64,000 nt of DNA from Lobosporangium transversale (lineage: Eukaryota; Mortierellomycota; Mortierellomycetes; Mortierellales; Mortierellaceae). Made by a program: the position numbers and the translations under genes. The notes beneath the pieces were generated by a model. That model was not told where the DNA came from. It did no database searches and saw nothing but the letters and a program-made list of their open reading frames with translations. Shown here piece after piece: positions 47,411-60,600 of the stretch. Numbering within the stretch: position 1 is the first letter of the stretch; the number at the start of each line of letters is the position of its first letter. The stretch spans positions 186,001 to 250,000 of the forward strand of contig NW_019028988.1 in assembly GCF_002105155.1 (NCBI RefSeq). The letters are read 5' to 3'.

Positions 47411-49350
47411 ATGTACTCACCTAGTCGACCGACATCTACTAGTCCGGGTACACCTTCCTTGAGACCTTCTCATGGTCAGACACTCACACAACAACAGCAA
47501 CAACAGCCATTGACACAAGCACCAGTACAGACACAAGGACATCTTACACAAGCAGAAGCACAGGCGTCAGTATCCCACACAGCAGTATCAACACAGGGTC
47601 AACTGGCTGCACTGGCTCCCGGAGCAACTACATCAGAATCCGTACGGCCACAAGCATCTCAACTCTCAGAACCTCAACTATTGACATTACAACCAGCGCC
47701 CATCCTTAATTCTATCAACCGCGTCTCACGAACATATTATAGTAAAAAAGATCAAGACACTATTTACTATGCACGAAATCCTGGAATCAGTTTACACCGG
47801 CAGGCAGATATGAGAAGAGAAGCGTGTGAAGTCATTGCAGCTATTGGCAAGAAAATTGGATTGTAAGGAAGATCGCTGGTTCAAAGTAATGGGGAAATCA
47901 ATAGAAAAGAAAAGTTGAAGTCTGACTTCTTTTATTTTAAGTCCGCAACGTACAATCAGCACGGCACAGTTACTTTTACATCGCTTCTTTATGTTCAACT
48001 CTGTCCCAGATACAGGAAATGAGGTAATGTAGTCAAGTATGACATCTAGGCAAAATAAATAATTGTGTTTAGAACCATTATTGACACTCCATGCATATCG
48101 AATGCTTAGGTTGTGATGGCGTGTCTATTTGTGTCATCCAAAGTTGAAGACACTATCAAGAAGCTCAAGGATATCATGGTGGCAACATTTATTTATAGGC
48201 ACTCGGACGCAACGGACTGGGACCCTGAGAGTAGGGTAAGTTAGAAGTCGGACATAGCTTCAATAGAACGAAAGCCATTCTTTTTTAGACTTTTATAAAT
48301 TTACGCTTAGCTTATATACCTGCCTCTTTTTTTTATTTTATCTTTATTTTTAATTGGTCTGGTTGTAGGAAGGCGAAGAGCAACGAAAGCGGGTTCTTTC
48401 GTATGAAAAAATGGTTTTAGAATCTATCTGCTTTGATTTCCGTATTGTCCATCCATATAAATACGTGATCAAGTTTGTCAAAATTATGGGGGGTAAGTAA
48501 GCTGCGAAGCACCATAATTCAATACCTTAAGTACATATTCTATCAGGATGCATGATATTAGAGGAAGCTAATGTCTTTCAATGCTTCTAAAAACTAGGCT
48601 CCCAGAATTTAGCTCGAAAGGCTTGGGATATTGCTCGGAATAGGTAAGAAAGGAGAATACAGGAAATAAGGACAGCGCCACAGCCACCAAAAATAACAAG
48701 GATTTACTCATCTAATACACCCTTGCTCGATCCCATTGCTATCCTGGGAGAACAGCTATAAGGTTGGTGTTTGCCTGGAATACCCTCCTCATACGATAGC
48801 AGCAGGGTCTATATATCTAGCAGCAAAACTGATTGGGGAATCATTCCCAGATCTTGTCCAAGGAGTACCATGGATGAAGGCGTTCAGAACACGATCAATA
48901 GATGTCGATGGTAATATGGAGCGTTTTTATTTGCTTATGAATAATAACCATAAATATGAATGTATATAAAGGAATATTTTTGTGTATAAACATGTGTATC
49001 ATTTGCCTGTTATATAGATTTCAGCCATCAAATGCTAGACCTGCTGTCAATAGGACGTTCGGATGCACAGAGACAACAGTACGATACAATACACATTAGT
49101 CTGAATGATGCACACAGGCTAGATTTGGAGCATCAAATGCCCAAGTTGAAGAAGGCAAGGATAGATTTTGCAACATCAATTGGTGTACAAGCTGGTATGT
49201 TTATTTGGTTACGCTTACGCCTTTTTTTTTTTTTTTTTTTGTCGCAAATGAGCTAATTTGATAAACTTAACAATCTTTTGTTTCATAGAGTTGGAAAGGA
49301 TACAGGACGGTGGAGCATCAAACCCGACTGTGCGATACAGCCAGTCATGA
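47411..49350 (+). CDS. CTK2: Ctk2-type cyclin (CTD kinase regulatory subunit)
   Basis: Eight exons, 47411-47862, 47942-48023, 48110-48235, 48369-48492, 48598-48643, 48756-48910, 49018-49194 and 49289-49350, give 407 residues. The first 100 or so residues are a Gln/Thr/Pro-rich leader. The first cyclin fold has REACEVIAAIGKKIGFPQRT, then LLLHRFFMFNSV and VVMACLFVSSKVEDTIKKLK. The second fold has EKMVLESICFDFRIVHPYKY and EYPPHTIAAGSIYLAAKLIG. KVEDTIKKLKDI is typical of the Ctk2/cyclin K branch, which activates a CDK that phosphorylates Ser2 of the RNA polymerase II tail. Cyclin K or L are the alternatives. It is head-to-head with the HEATR6-like gene. Confidence 0.85.
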
Positions 49351-49904
49351 CAAAATTAAAAATAAAATAAAAAAAACTTTTTTTTTTTTTTTTTTTTTTT
49401 TGCCGCGCATTTTTGTCTGGGTCTGTGAGGGTGTGATCACGCGGGTCATGTAATGCGTTCGTACAAATAAACAACACGGACGTGAGCATGCCATGACGAT
49501 TTGCCTCCAAATTCAAGTGACCCATGTTCCACGCGGATATTTTTTATCATGTAAAAAATGATTGTAGTGAGAAGCCAAGCCATGGGCAATTTGCTCAATG
49601 TTCTCCTGAACAAAAAATATCTCCTCTCATTCATCCTTCTTCCTCTCCTCCTTCACACCACACATTTCCATTGTTATTATTCCTTTCCATCTACCCGCGT
49701 GTGTTTTTTTTTTTTTTCTCACACGCCTTTTGCTTTTATCTTCATCTCTATATATATTTTTATATCATTCACATATATTGATACATAGACATATATTTCT
49801 TTTTTTTTTGTATTTGCTCATTTTGTTCACTTTTCATCATTCCATTCCCCACTCTCTCGCCTTCTCAGCATAATATTTTCTTATTCACTCCAACAACAGC
49901 ATAA
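49351..49904. promoter_or_regulatory. Intergenic region and CT-rich leader of the RRM gene
   Basis: A T-run at about 49379-49400 follows the cyclin stop. The second half (49620-49900) is CT-rich on the + strand and leads to the ATG at 49905. No gene is seen. Confidence 0.5.
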
Positions 49905-51952
49905 ATGGCCTACTACGATCCTCTTGCTTATCAACAACTCCAGCTCCAACAGTCACCTGGCTTCAATAACTCGTCTTCCCTTTGGTGAGCATTTTAGCAT
50001 AGTAACCCCTGATTACTTCTGTAATGGCGGGAACAGCAAAAAATAACAACGATGTCAACTGCTGACAACTGCTGTACCTTTGTCTCTTTTTTTTTTTTTT
50101 TTTTTTTTTTTTGTAGGATGGGTGAGCTAGAGCCATGGATGGATGAGAATTGGATCCGAGGAGCATGGTACAGTGCTGGTGAACAGGTTGCGGTGAAAAT
50201 GATTCGCGACAAATATACAGGGTAATAAACGATCTCGAAAAAAAAAAAAAAAAAAAAAAAAAGCTGTTCCTGCTCTATGCAAGATGACAAAGAATATGAT
50301 GGACTGATGCATCTCTTCCTCTCCTTCCTCTTGCTACTATTCATGCTGCTAGAGCTGGCGCTGGATATTGCTTTGTTGAGCTATCTAGCCCAGCAGCGGC
50401 TGCTAAGGCTATTGCAAACCTGAATGGGGTTTTAATTCCTGGTACCAACAAGACTTTCAAGTTGAATTGGGCCACGGGAGGAAATATGACCTCAGCTGTG
50501 TAAGTACATGTATATATATTTGTTACTATGCCAATTGTGTATATTTGCTGCTTGTGTGGCATATTCAGCTCCTATCCATTCCTCTCCCCGGATTGCATAT
50601 TCATAGGGACTGATCAGATCACATTAACTCATTCTTTTTCGTCTTCTCCAGAGGTTCAGGTGTAGGTGCCAATCAAGAGTATTCTCTATTTGTTGGAGAT
50701 CTATCACCTGAGGTGACTGAGTATATCCTCATGGTATGTGCACTATTGTTTCTTAATCTCCCTCCTGTTCTAGAAGGACCTATATATAATAGACTGAGAC
50801 ACAGAGATGCTGCGGAGTTCGGTTCAGGAAAAAAAGGATTGCTTGATGCACATGTATTGAATTATACTTTTCACCTTCTCTGAACACTTTTTGCAGGCTA
50901 CATTCCAGGAGCGATACATGACTTGTAGATCAGCCAAAATCATGACCGATCCTGCAACGGGTGCCTCCAGGGGTAAATTGACCTCATATTTTTATGTAAA
51001 AAGTAAACTAGATAGAACTGAAAGTAATAACACTTGCTTGAACAACTCTTTCATTTCCGATTAGGTTATGGTTTTATCCGATTTGGTGACGAAGCCGAGC
51101 AGCAGCGTGCACTTCACGAGATGCAAGGCGTCTACTGCGGTAGCCGGCCTATCAGAGTATCGGTTGCGACCCCAAAGAATAAAGCTCCTGTACTCAATAT
51201 GAGTGCTAGTAACATGAACGGAAGTATGGGTATGGCACCAATAGGGTATGCGCACACCCACGGTTATATGCCTCTTCAACCCACTAGTCCTCAGCACACC
51301 CATACCCTCAATCAATATACAGACCCCAATAATACTACGGTCTTCGTTGGAGGACTCTCTGGAATAACTCATGAGGACGAGCTCAGGAATATCTTTGCAG
51401 CATATGGTGATATTACTTATGTTAAGATCCCACCAGGCAAAGGATGTGGATTCGTTCAATTCGTGCATAGACAAAGTGCGGAGATGGCCATTAACCAGCT
51501 AAATGGTTACCAAATCGGTAGTTCGCGCGTTCGTTTGTCATGGGGACGTGCTCAGAATGAGCCAAAACCGATGTCGCCACATGGACCTCCAGTGGCATCC
51601 AGCTTCCGGTAAGGAACTGTACTATAAATCAACACTCATACTCTTCACTTGCTATGTTTTCCGTATAATGACGGCTGAACTTATGCTTACAATTGTTACC
51701 TGTGTTAGCCCTCCTATGCATAACCAATACGGCTATGGACACAACAGAGCTACTCCATCTTTTGGCACATTCCCGGGATTTGTACAGAGCTCAATGTTAC
51801 CTGGTCTGATGCAGACACAGTCTTCGCGGGATCCCATGGAGAGAATTCCAGTCGAGCACCAAAATCGCATATTCATGGAGAGAAAGGATGCTCTGATGAC
51901 TCGTATGGATGAAGGCGCTAGCTGGAGAGGATCTGGAGCGATTTACGCCTAG
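49905..51952 (+). CDS. Three-RRM RNA-binding protein (Nam8/Ngr1/TIA-1-like)
   Basis: Seven exons, 49905-49984, 50117-50221, 50353-50499, 50652-50733, 50897-50972, 51065-51608 and 51709-51952, join in phase to 425 residues. RRM1 starts across an exon border (LWMGELEPWM) and has RNP1 GAGYCFVEL. RRM2 has LFVGDLSPEV and GYGFIRFGD. RRM3 has TVFVGGLSGI and GCGFVQFVH. The order, the short Gln-rich start and the LWMGELEPWMDE motif are typical of the yeast Nam8/Ngr1 and plant RBP45/47 group. Those proteins bind U-rich RNA in U1 snRNP-assisted splicing or in mRNA turnover. Which of these roles applies cannot be told from the sequence. The linker between RRM2 and RRM3 is rich in Met, Asn and His. The protein ends with a low-complexity tail. 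Confidence 0.93.
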
Positions 51953-52732
51953 TTCTTCAGATGGAAGATCTAACAAACGGATATAGTCCTCCGATTCCCA
52001 GAGCAGCGCAAAACGGTCCATCACATGAGCAGTGAGTTTTTTTATTGTCATCATACATCACATATACACACAAACACGTCCTTTGCATTTTTCATGTTTT
52101 ATTTCCAGGTCTAATTCTTGCTCCTCGCTTCATGTCTTCGTTCTTTTCTTCTTTTTTGTTACTTCATCATATTCTCCAAAAGTCTTGACACTTCCTTGTT
52201 CTTTTGTATCTTTTTTCGTATTTCTTTTTTCTAATCCTGCTCCTACTTTTTTGCTCTGTGAATCACGCCTAATTCTACTACTGCCCTCTCTTGTATAATT
52301 ATGCCCTATCAACTAATCCGTTCCGGTTGCACGTTATGTTTGTCTTTCTTTTTGCATCTATCACATTCTCCCTTTTTTTTGTCTGTATGCAAAGCCTTTG
52401 TCATGCTTTTTCATATGTTTACTCTTCTTTTCTTTTTTTTATTTTTTATTTTTTGTTTTTTTGATCATGTCCCGTATACCACAGCATAACTTTGTCATTT
52501 TTCTTCTTGTAATCAACTACACTTTCTGTCTATATCTGTTGAATAAAAAATCCTTTCGCGAAGTCAACACGTGATAGATCGGGGACCGCTTGTGCGGCTT
52601 AGCATCCTAAACAAATACAATAAAAAAACTGAAAAGGAAGGTTGTGAGCATAAATGAAGCGAGTGGTGTTGCATGTAATGCTTTGCTCTTCCTCTTCGAC
52701 ACATTTCAACAACAACGCCAGTAACCCTTTAA
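51953..52732. other. Intergenic: RRM gene 3' region and CBF5 promoter
   Basis: The first 500 bp are T-rich with little structure and may be the 3' untranslated region of the RRM gene; an extra 3' intron is possible, because GTGAG at 52031 follows an open stretch. The CBF5 promoter should lie at about 52560-52730. No gene is seen. Confidence 0.45.
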
Positions 52733-53094
52733 ATGTCCGCTGCATCGAAGAACAACGTTGAAGAGGCTCAGCGCAAGGGCGACTTTGCCATCAAGCCAGA
52801 GTCTGCCACTCCTTCACTCAACACAGCTGACTGGCCATTGTTGTTGAAGGTTAGTGTTTATCTCAATGAAAACCAGTTCTCTTTTTTCCAATACTGCAAG
52901 TCAATATTTCGCTGTTTGAAGGTTTCTTTCTGACAAATGGTTTTCTATTACTTGCTTGTCTTTGGTTTTTCTTATTTAGAACTACGATAAACTCAATGTC
53001 CGCACTGGTCATTACACTCCTATCCCTAGCGGATGCTCCCCCTTGAGACGAGAGCTTACTGAGTACATCAGGTAACAATCGATCTACTGAAGGG

Positions 53095-53127
<33 letters not shown>

Positions 53128-54628
53128 ATCTTTTGGGCTAGGTCAGAAGCTAAAAGGCATTGGTCTCTAGGGAAAAGAAGACTTTTAATTGACATTTATT
53201 TTTTTTGCTTCTAACTAAAAAAAAAGGTATGGTGTCATTAACTTGGATAAGCCTGCCAACCCTTCCTCGCACGAAGTTGTCGCTTGGGTCCGTCGTATTC
53301 TTCGTGTTGAAAAAACTGGCCACAGTGGCACACTTGATCCCAAGGTCACTGGATGCTTGATTGTTTGCATTGATCGTGCAACTCGTCTGGTCAAGTCTCA
53401 GCAAGGTGCTGGTAAGGAGTACGTCTGTGTTCTTCGTCTTCACGATGCTATCGAGTCCGAGAAGAAGCTTGCTCAGGTAAAGAAACGAAATAGGCGTGAA
53501 AAATACATTGTTATTCTATTAGTTGTTTTCGGTTTTCTCCTAAGATTGCTCTCTAACTTTTTTTTTTTTTTTTCCTTCTTCTTGATTTATTCATTTTTGG
53601 GCCCTTAGACCCTCGAGACGCTGACGGGTGCTTTGTTTCAGCGTCCTCCTCTTATCTCAGCTGTCAAGCGACAACTTCGTATCCGTACGATTCACCAATC
53701 CAAGCTCATCGAATTTGATAACGATCGTCATCTGGCTGTTTTCTGGGTTGCTTGTGAGGCTGGAACATATATGCGTACGATGTGTGTGCACATGGGCTTA
53801 TTGTTGGGCGTGGGAGGACATATGCAGGAACTTCGCCGTGTTCGTTCAGGACATATGGGAGAGGAAGACGACATTGTGACGATGCATGATGTTTTGGATG
53901 CTCAGTGGATGTATGATAACACCAAGGATGAATCGTACCTTCGTAGGATGGTTCGTCCTTTGGAGACACTGCTGACAACATATAAGCGTGTGGTGGTTAA
54001 GGACAGCGCAGTCAATGCTATTTGCTATGGAGCCAAGCTGATGATTCCTGGCTTGCTTCGTTACGAGTCCGGTATTGAGGTTAACGAGGAGGTGGTGCTG
54101 ATGACTACTAAGGGCGAGGCCATTGCATTGGGTATTGCTCAGATGACTACGGCAGTCATGGCGACTTGCGACCATGGAGTGGTGGCCAAGATCAAGCGTG
54201 TGATCATGGAGCGTGATACCTATCCTCGTCGCTGGGGATTGGGGCCCAAGGCTCAGGAAAAGAAGAAGCTGATTAAGGATGGCAAGCTGGACAAGTACGG
54301 ACGCACGACCGATGCTACACCAGAGAACTGGAAGAAGGGGTATGTTGACTTCAACCGTGAGGACGCTGCTGCTCCCAATGCCGCTGCAATTGCTTCCGCT
54401 GTCTCTAATATTACCGCTTCTGCCAAAGCAGAAGATGACGAGGAAAAGAAGCGCAAGGCTTCTTCCAGTGATTCTGAATCCGAGAAGAAGAAGGAGAAGA
54501 AGAAAGCCAAGACTGAGGAAAAGAAGGAGAAGAAGGAGAAGAAAGACAAGAAGGAGAAGAAGGAGAAGAAGGAGAAGAAGGAGAAGAAGGAAAAGAAGAG
54601 TAAAAAGGAAGATTCAGACTCGGACTAG
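52733..54628 (+). CDS. CBF5: Cbf5/dyskerin, H/ACA snoRNP pseudouridine synthase
   Basis: Four exons, 52733-52849, 52980-53071, 53227-53476 and 53609-54628, give 492 residues. Cbf5 is the catalytic subunit of box H/ACA snoRNPs in the nucleolus and isomerises uridines in rRNA. The dyskerin-like N-terminal part ([20 protein letters not shown]) is followed by the TruB domain [18 protein letters not shown] and the catalytic Asp107 in [12 protein letters not shown]. Next come the [10 protein letters not shown] and [13 protein letters not shown] motifs and the PUA domain ([27 protein letters not shown]). The last 60 residues are a KKEK/D low-complexity tail, as in yeast. The third exon is preceded by an A-run directly before its AG. 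A T-run marks the last intron. Confidence 0.97.
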
Positions 54629-54930
54629 AGCAAATTTTTAAGAAAAAAAAACTCCGTTTGCCCATAAACTACATGCTCTTCTCTTTCTTTCTTGTGTTTT
54701 GCATTTTAATATGTAAATAAAAGGTTGTCCGAGTGGGACGCTGAATTGCGGATTTGTGACTGTCAAAAGTTTAATTTGTTTCTTTGACGCGTCGCAAAAT
54801 TAAGGTATTTGAGGACTACATCTGACTATGTACATATTAAATTTGTGGATGGATAGGATGAAAAGGTGATGAATGGATTAATGAATGTAGGATATTCAAC
54901 TCTATTTTCTATTTTCCTCTCTTTTTTTTT
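54629..54930. other. Short convergent intergenic region
   Basis: About 300 bp lie between the CBF5 stop and the 3' end of the OPT transporter gene (-). An ATGTAAATAAA element at about 54710 is a candidate polyadenylation signal for CBF5. No gene is seen. Confidence 0.5.
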
Positions 54931-57654
54931 TTAATTGCCCGATCCATAACACTTCTCGACGGAATCAGAGTCGTTGCCCCACCAATAAGGCATCTTGATA
55001 ATCTTTGCGCTTCCGAAGCAGATAAAGATGGCCAAGATTGTCAACGACAGACCTGTGTCGGCAGCTGCTCCTACTAGGTAATTGTACTTAACCCATGTCG
55101 CGTGCTTGTAGCGGAAGAAGTAGTACATGCAAAAGAACCCTCCAATGAAGGATGACAGAGGCCCTGTTGAGATGTATCCATAAAAGTTCTCCATGCATGA
55201 AAAGAAGATGGTACTATGCCAGAGATGGAACTTGGCGCGAGGGAATTTCTTGTGTAATAAATACATCAGCACAGGCGCTGCTATGCCTAGTAAGAATCCC
55301 CAGCGAAGAGGACCATAGATCTCATCCCGAAACAGACGAGTAGGACCTACGAGGCCGTATTGGATACCTTGGTTCAAGTAGCTCTGAGGAGCTTGGCCGG
55401 ACCATTGACCTAGAGGATCCTTCTCAGTACCATCGAGGTATGAGCGCTTGGTGTCAATGACCCAGCGGATGACAGCATAATTAATGGGTACTCCAAGCAG
55501 GTTGCCCCAAAGCTGAGACAAGAAAGTAGCTTTGGGACTGACCTTCATATAATGACCAATCTTTTGATCCAGTAAGATACTTTGAGCACGATACCAGCAC
55601 TGGCCAGCAACCACACGATATACGAGTGAACCAACCGGATGAGTTCCAGGCGCCATGTATCCGTAACTAAGATTTAAAAAGCCAGTTATTAGAGCCTTTT
55701 TTTTTTTTTTGTCAAAGCCATGTGATCATTACTATATTTTCACTTACATTAATTCGTTCCAAGTACCAGTGCTGACTTGGTAAGCACTAACAGCGTAGAT
55801 GAAGCCCATGGGCACAACTGTCATGGCACCAAGGATGACACCGATAACGTAGGTCCACCAAGGCAAGTACAAGTCCTGAGTGAAAATCAAGACTAGCATT
55901 GTAGTGAAGCAGCAGGTAAACAATAGGATGTACCACCACAGAGGGACCTCATCATAGGCAGACATCAAAACGTTGAGACGGTCCTTGAACCCATGCGATC
56001 TTCTCTGACGCAAATGTTGAACTGTAGCCCAAATTTTCTTGCGGCCAAACAAGAAGATCTGCACGAACGCTGAGAGGAATGTAGCATAACCAAAGAAGAT
56101 GCCCCAAAGATTATAGGTCGACATGTAGACGTTACCCAATTCATTGAATGCTACCTCATCAAACTTGCCCTCACTGTCAGTTAACTTAGTGAAAGGATAG
56201 GAAGTACCGTTGGATGTGAAAAGACGATTGGACATAAGAGGGAACCTATTACCATTCCAGACACCAGTGAAATGGACAATAGGAATCAAAACCCAGACGG
56301 AAGTGACGAAGGCAACAAAACTGATTACTTGAGTCCACCAAGGGGAGACCATGATCGTGGAAGTAATATTCGACCAATTAAGTGTGAAGTTCAGGAAACC
56401 CATACCGCCAAACCCACTACCGATAAATTTGATAGTGTCATTGTGAGGAGCGAACCAGCAAAGGACCGCCAATGATGAGGTGAATGGGAAAACATATTCG
56501 GGCAAGAATGACCAAAAGAAGACACCGATAAGGACCAACCAGAAAACACGGATTTGCTTCTTGGAATACTCCAGTGAATGACCTTCGGAACGGAGAGTGC
56601 GATAAAGAGCTGTCTGCATCAGTGCAGAAGGCCAGATCAGGTCTGGATCATAAAGTAAGAAGTTACGCCCAATGGCAGCGAACGAATAACCTGTCCACAT
56701 GGTAGCCTATTCTCAAATTCAGAATACATGACATGATATGGAAACGCAGTAACAATGAGATGAGAGGCTTTTTTTTAGATGTTTCACAGGATATGAAAGA
56801 GTAAAAAGATAGGCTAACACGCACCCACATGAGACAGATGGCGGCAAGGGGGTGCATCTGCTCTTTATAAAAGATGTCCTTGACGGACACAATGATCTCT
56901 CCCAAGTTAGAAGTAGCGCCAGCACTCGCACTATAAGTTATACAAAAAAAAAAAAAAAAAAAAAAATCAATCAATCAATCAATCAAGATTTATTGATTGA
57001 TCTGTCTTTTCAACCTCAGCATCCCTATAATTTTTTCTTTCAACTTACGCCAAAGTGATCAGGACGTGTTCCTTGATAGAGAAGGGACCAGGATTAAGGT
57101 TGAACTTGATAAAACCAAGGTTTACGTCCCAAGAAGGCAAGACACGGGCCATTAGGTTACCCAACCAGTAGGACACGATTTGCACAAAGAACATAGAGTA
57201 AGAGGCAGATGTGGTTCTGAACCATGCAATCTGACTGATTACAGCTCCAAGCGAGACAAAGAATGTGCTTAGAACAAAGTAACTGAGGAGGAAAAATGAA
57301 AAGAGAAAATAATTGAGATGAAGTGTCAGAATGCATAATGCTTCGTAAGTGCTTTGATTCATTTCATTACGTTTTCAATGTTTTCGTGTGGCGCTTTTAC
57401 CGAAAGGTAACAGTTGGAAGGGTTGGATCATCTTCCATCGAGACCAGCTCCCGAACGACCTTGGGTACAAGGCGAAGCGATTCCTCGAGCTTCTCCTCCT
57501 CCAAGGAACCGGCATCAGTCTCGATGGCGTTTAGTTCATCCTTGATATCACCCTTATTCTCAGAAGGGAAATGGGGGATGGGGGCAACAGGATCCTCGGC
57601 AACGGGAGGCTTCTCGTCGTGTAATGGAGCGAAAGAGCCCTTTTCTGATGACAT
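54931..57654 (-). CDS. OPT-family oligopeptide/metal-chelate transporter
   Basis: Five exons, 57654-57401, 57282-57049, 56930-56825, 56706-55748 and 55666-54931, join in phase to 762 residues, normal for the OPT family. Signature motifs are present: SMEDDPTLPTVTFR before the first span, FNLNPGPFSIKEHVLIT (the NPGPF motif) and GNLLGVPINYAVIRWV. About 14 hydrophobic spans follow a 70-residue acidic N-terminus. The cytoplasmic loop SAYDEVPLWWYILLF is typical of fungal members. OPT proteins are proton-coupled symporters of tetra- or pentapeptides, glutathione or siderophore-like chelates; the substrate cannot be predicted here. The last exon ends in WGNDSDSVEKCYGSGN. Introns are 74-119 bp, and the one at about 56931-57048 has an A-run. 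Confidence 0.95.
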
Positions 57655-60600
57655 GATCAGTGGATATTATATAAGATATGGTGTAGCTTCCAGGGTCAGC
57701 AAAGAATTAAAGATAGAGGAGAGAGTGGGAGCAAGAGGAAAGTAAAGAGAGCGGCCATGCAACAGTTAAGGGAGAATAGGAACGCCCAACCCTTTGTCGA
57801 AGTCGTCCGAAGGGGTGAGAAAGAGAGCGCGAGAAGTGAAAGAGAAAGTTTTGCGAGTATTTTTAATGCTATTTGAGTGGCGGCAAGCTGCACAAAGCAA
57901 GGAGAGGAAGGGGGGGGATAGCCGTGTTTTATAGCAGATTCAAGGTAAGCACCCATTCCCCCGAAGGTTGAGCGCTAGAACTATGTAGCCCAACTGAAAA
58001 ATGATGAATGAATTGGTCGCAAAGGCGAATCTGCCAATATGCAGTCATTTACTGGATTTGGATTTAGCTGACTTTGAATGAACAGCTCAATTCAGGACGA
58101 GAGAAGAATTGGTTTCTAATGCAGGCTCTAAAACTCTTCATTGCTATTGATAATGCTGCTGCTACTCTTGTTATCCTACCTTCGTGACCAACCCTCGGCA
58201 AAAAAAGAAAAAAAAGAAAAAAAAAAAAATAGAAACAGCACAACACCAAAACAACATAGACATTCTGGTGATGACGGGTGGGGGAATTACGCCCAGCGTG
58301 TGCATCTTGTTTGTACTTCTGTGTCTGCATGGACTATGCTAGGTCATTACACGGCCCAATAACCCTTGCTGACTGAAAATAGCTGTAATACTTGGCCTTG
58401 GCTTCAACCTTTAACGAAAGTGTTGTATTAGTCACTTTCCCTTTTCATCCTGCTCAATAGAATAAAGACAAAAATTTAGATCTATCAAAATGTAAATGAC
58501 ATACTGACATACTGGCTTTGGGTGGAGTAACAATAAGCAATATGTAATACAAAAACTCCGAGCCAACAGCTTCCAATGGTGAGAATATTTGCACATTTTG
58601 CAGAGCTTATAAAAATCTATTTCATTTCGGCAGTAAACCATTGCCACGCATGTATACATGCACACAGTGCACACAATGATTAACAAACCGCTCAACACAT
58701 CAAATCCATTATATTATATATACGGATTTATGCTGCTTCAGTCAAGATCCGAGACGTTTCCCTTCTCTTTTGTTTGCTTGTTTGTTTATTTGTGCTTCGA
58801 GACTCGAACAAAAGACTTTCCTTTATTATTATACTTGCATATCTATTGTACACATGTTATGCATCTTGAACGTCTCGATTATTTGTATGCTTGTTTGTCT
58901 ATTTAATTAGACGTAGTATACATGTGTTTGTTTGTATATTCGGAGCTCTGTATCCAATGAGCGACGTTAATTGCCAATTTTTTTCCCAAGAAAAGCAAAA
59001 AAGCAAACATGAACAAAGGCAACAAACCTGCTGTCTCCTCTTTATCTCACTCTTCGGGGTAAAAAAAAAAAAAAAAAAAAGCAAAGGTGCTCCTTTTTTT
59101 TTATATAGCTTTTAGCCTATGGCGAGATCTGACATTAGTGGTTCTTATTTTACCAAATGCAAGTAAAATGGCGTCAACTCTGTCATTAAATGCACTTCCA
59201 CCTTCTCTCCTTTTTCTTCTTTATTATGCCCGCTATCTATCAGGAAAAAAAAAAAAAAAGCTCACGTCAAAATGCTTTTTTTGCTCCTGTGCTCCCTCCT
59301 TTACATTGGAATAATATGTGTTCTAACACGAAAATAAGTGACACTTGTACAAATATTAAGTAAAAAGCAAAAGAATAAGGAAACCCAATACTGTGATAAA
59401 TTCTCCAAGATGCGAAATTGGGCTTCTACGTTTTTCTTTTCTTTTCTTTTTTTGTTCGTTCATTCATCGCGCGACTTAAAGAAGACTGAGTCGTAATATA
59501 TTTTATTGAAACCATGTGCTGTACATGCATGCTTTAACACCTTAAACTCTATTTTGCGCCGCATTACCAGAGAGATGGGCTAACACATAAAAGAGTCTGA
59601 GCACATCCCATCACGGAATGGCGTCTTTTCACTCTAATTTTATTAAATCCCACTTTGTTTATCGACAACCAATAATATTGTAGTCCTTTTCACATGCTTT
59701 CGTTTGTGCAATGAAGACAAAAGAGGCTAGAAGGCAAAAGGTAAAAAAAAAGTTAGGAGAAGGCTGACAGCATAAACATATCCATCTAAGAGCACTTACG
59801 CAACGTGTTACTCGCCATCATTTGATGCCAGAGACTATTCGGGCACAATGGGAATAAGTGATAATAAGGAATGACAAATAACTACACAAGTTTGCTTCAC
59901 CCTTTCATATTAGGTTGCTTCATCTGTTTAACTTCATATTTACACAATAACAGCGATCAACAAAGTGAACCCTAAATTTACAGTTAAAATGCCTACCACA
60001 AGATCGCGTCATTTTCTCCCACAATGTCCACACTGGGACGGGGAAAATAATATGGTGTAGGCGAGGAATCCATATGAAAGGCAGATAGAATTGCCTCTGG
60101 CAATGAGGAAGCGGGAACCATATTTAAAGAATACAGACACATATAATCCAACGCCTAGATTCCAAGAATTCTTATCGGGTCCTTGATCTCTTATTCCGCC
60201 AAACGGGCAACTCGCGCTCATAAAACCACAAAGAAGTCGCCATATACATAAAATACTTAACCTCTTATTCATCTTATCCTTACCACTATGGATATATAAC
60301 CTGGTATTCTCTTTTGGCAATAAACCTGTGTGGACTGATCATTTCTTTACAACTTATGAGTGACCCCTGTTCGTCTTCAAGCATATTTACGTTACTCTGT
60401 TTTGATCGGGAAGAGAACATGTCTCCATCTCGTAGTGCGTCATGCAATGACTGCTCTATCCATCCTTAAATGTTTTATTCGTGGTGATAAAAACAAAGAG
60501 AGAAGCAGATATCAAAATGCTCTGCACATTTCATAAGTTAGCTAGACATTGGCCACATGTAGTTCGTCTCAGATGCTAACGTACATTGCCACAGCAACGG

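Noticed and set aside
54253-54665. Ser/Phe-rich and Arg-rich frames over the CBF5 tail
   Set aside because: Shadows of the AAG/GAG-rich Lys/Glu tail of Cbf5 in other frames.
60009-60320. 103-residue minus-strand open frame
   Set aside because: Begins at a non-ATG codon, no recognisable domain and no splice-linked neighbours.
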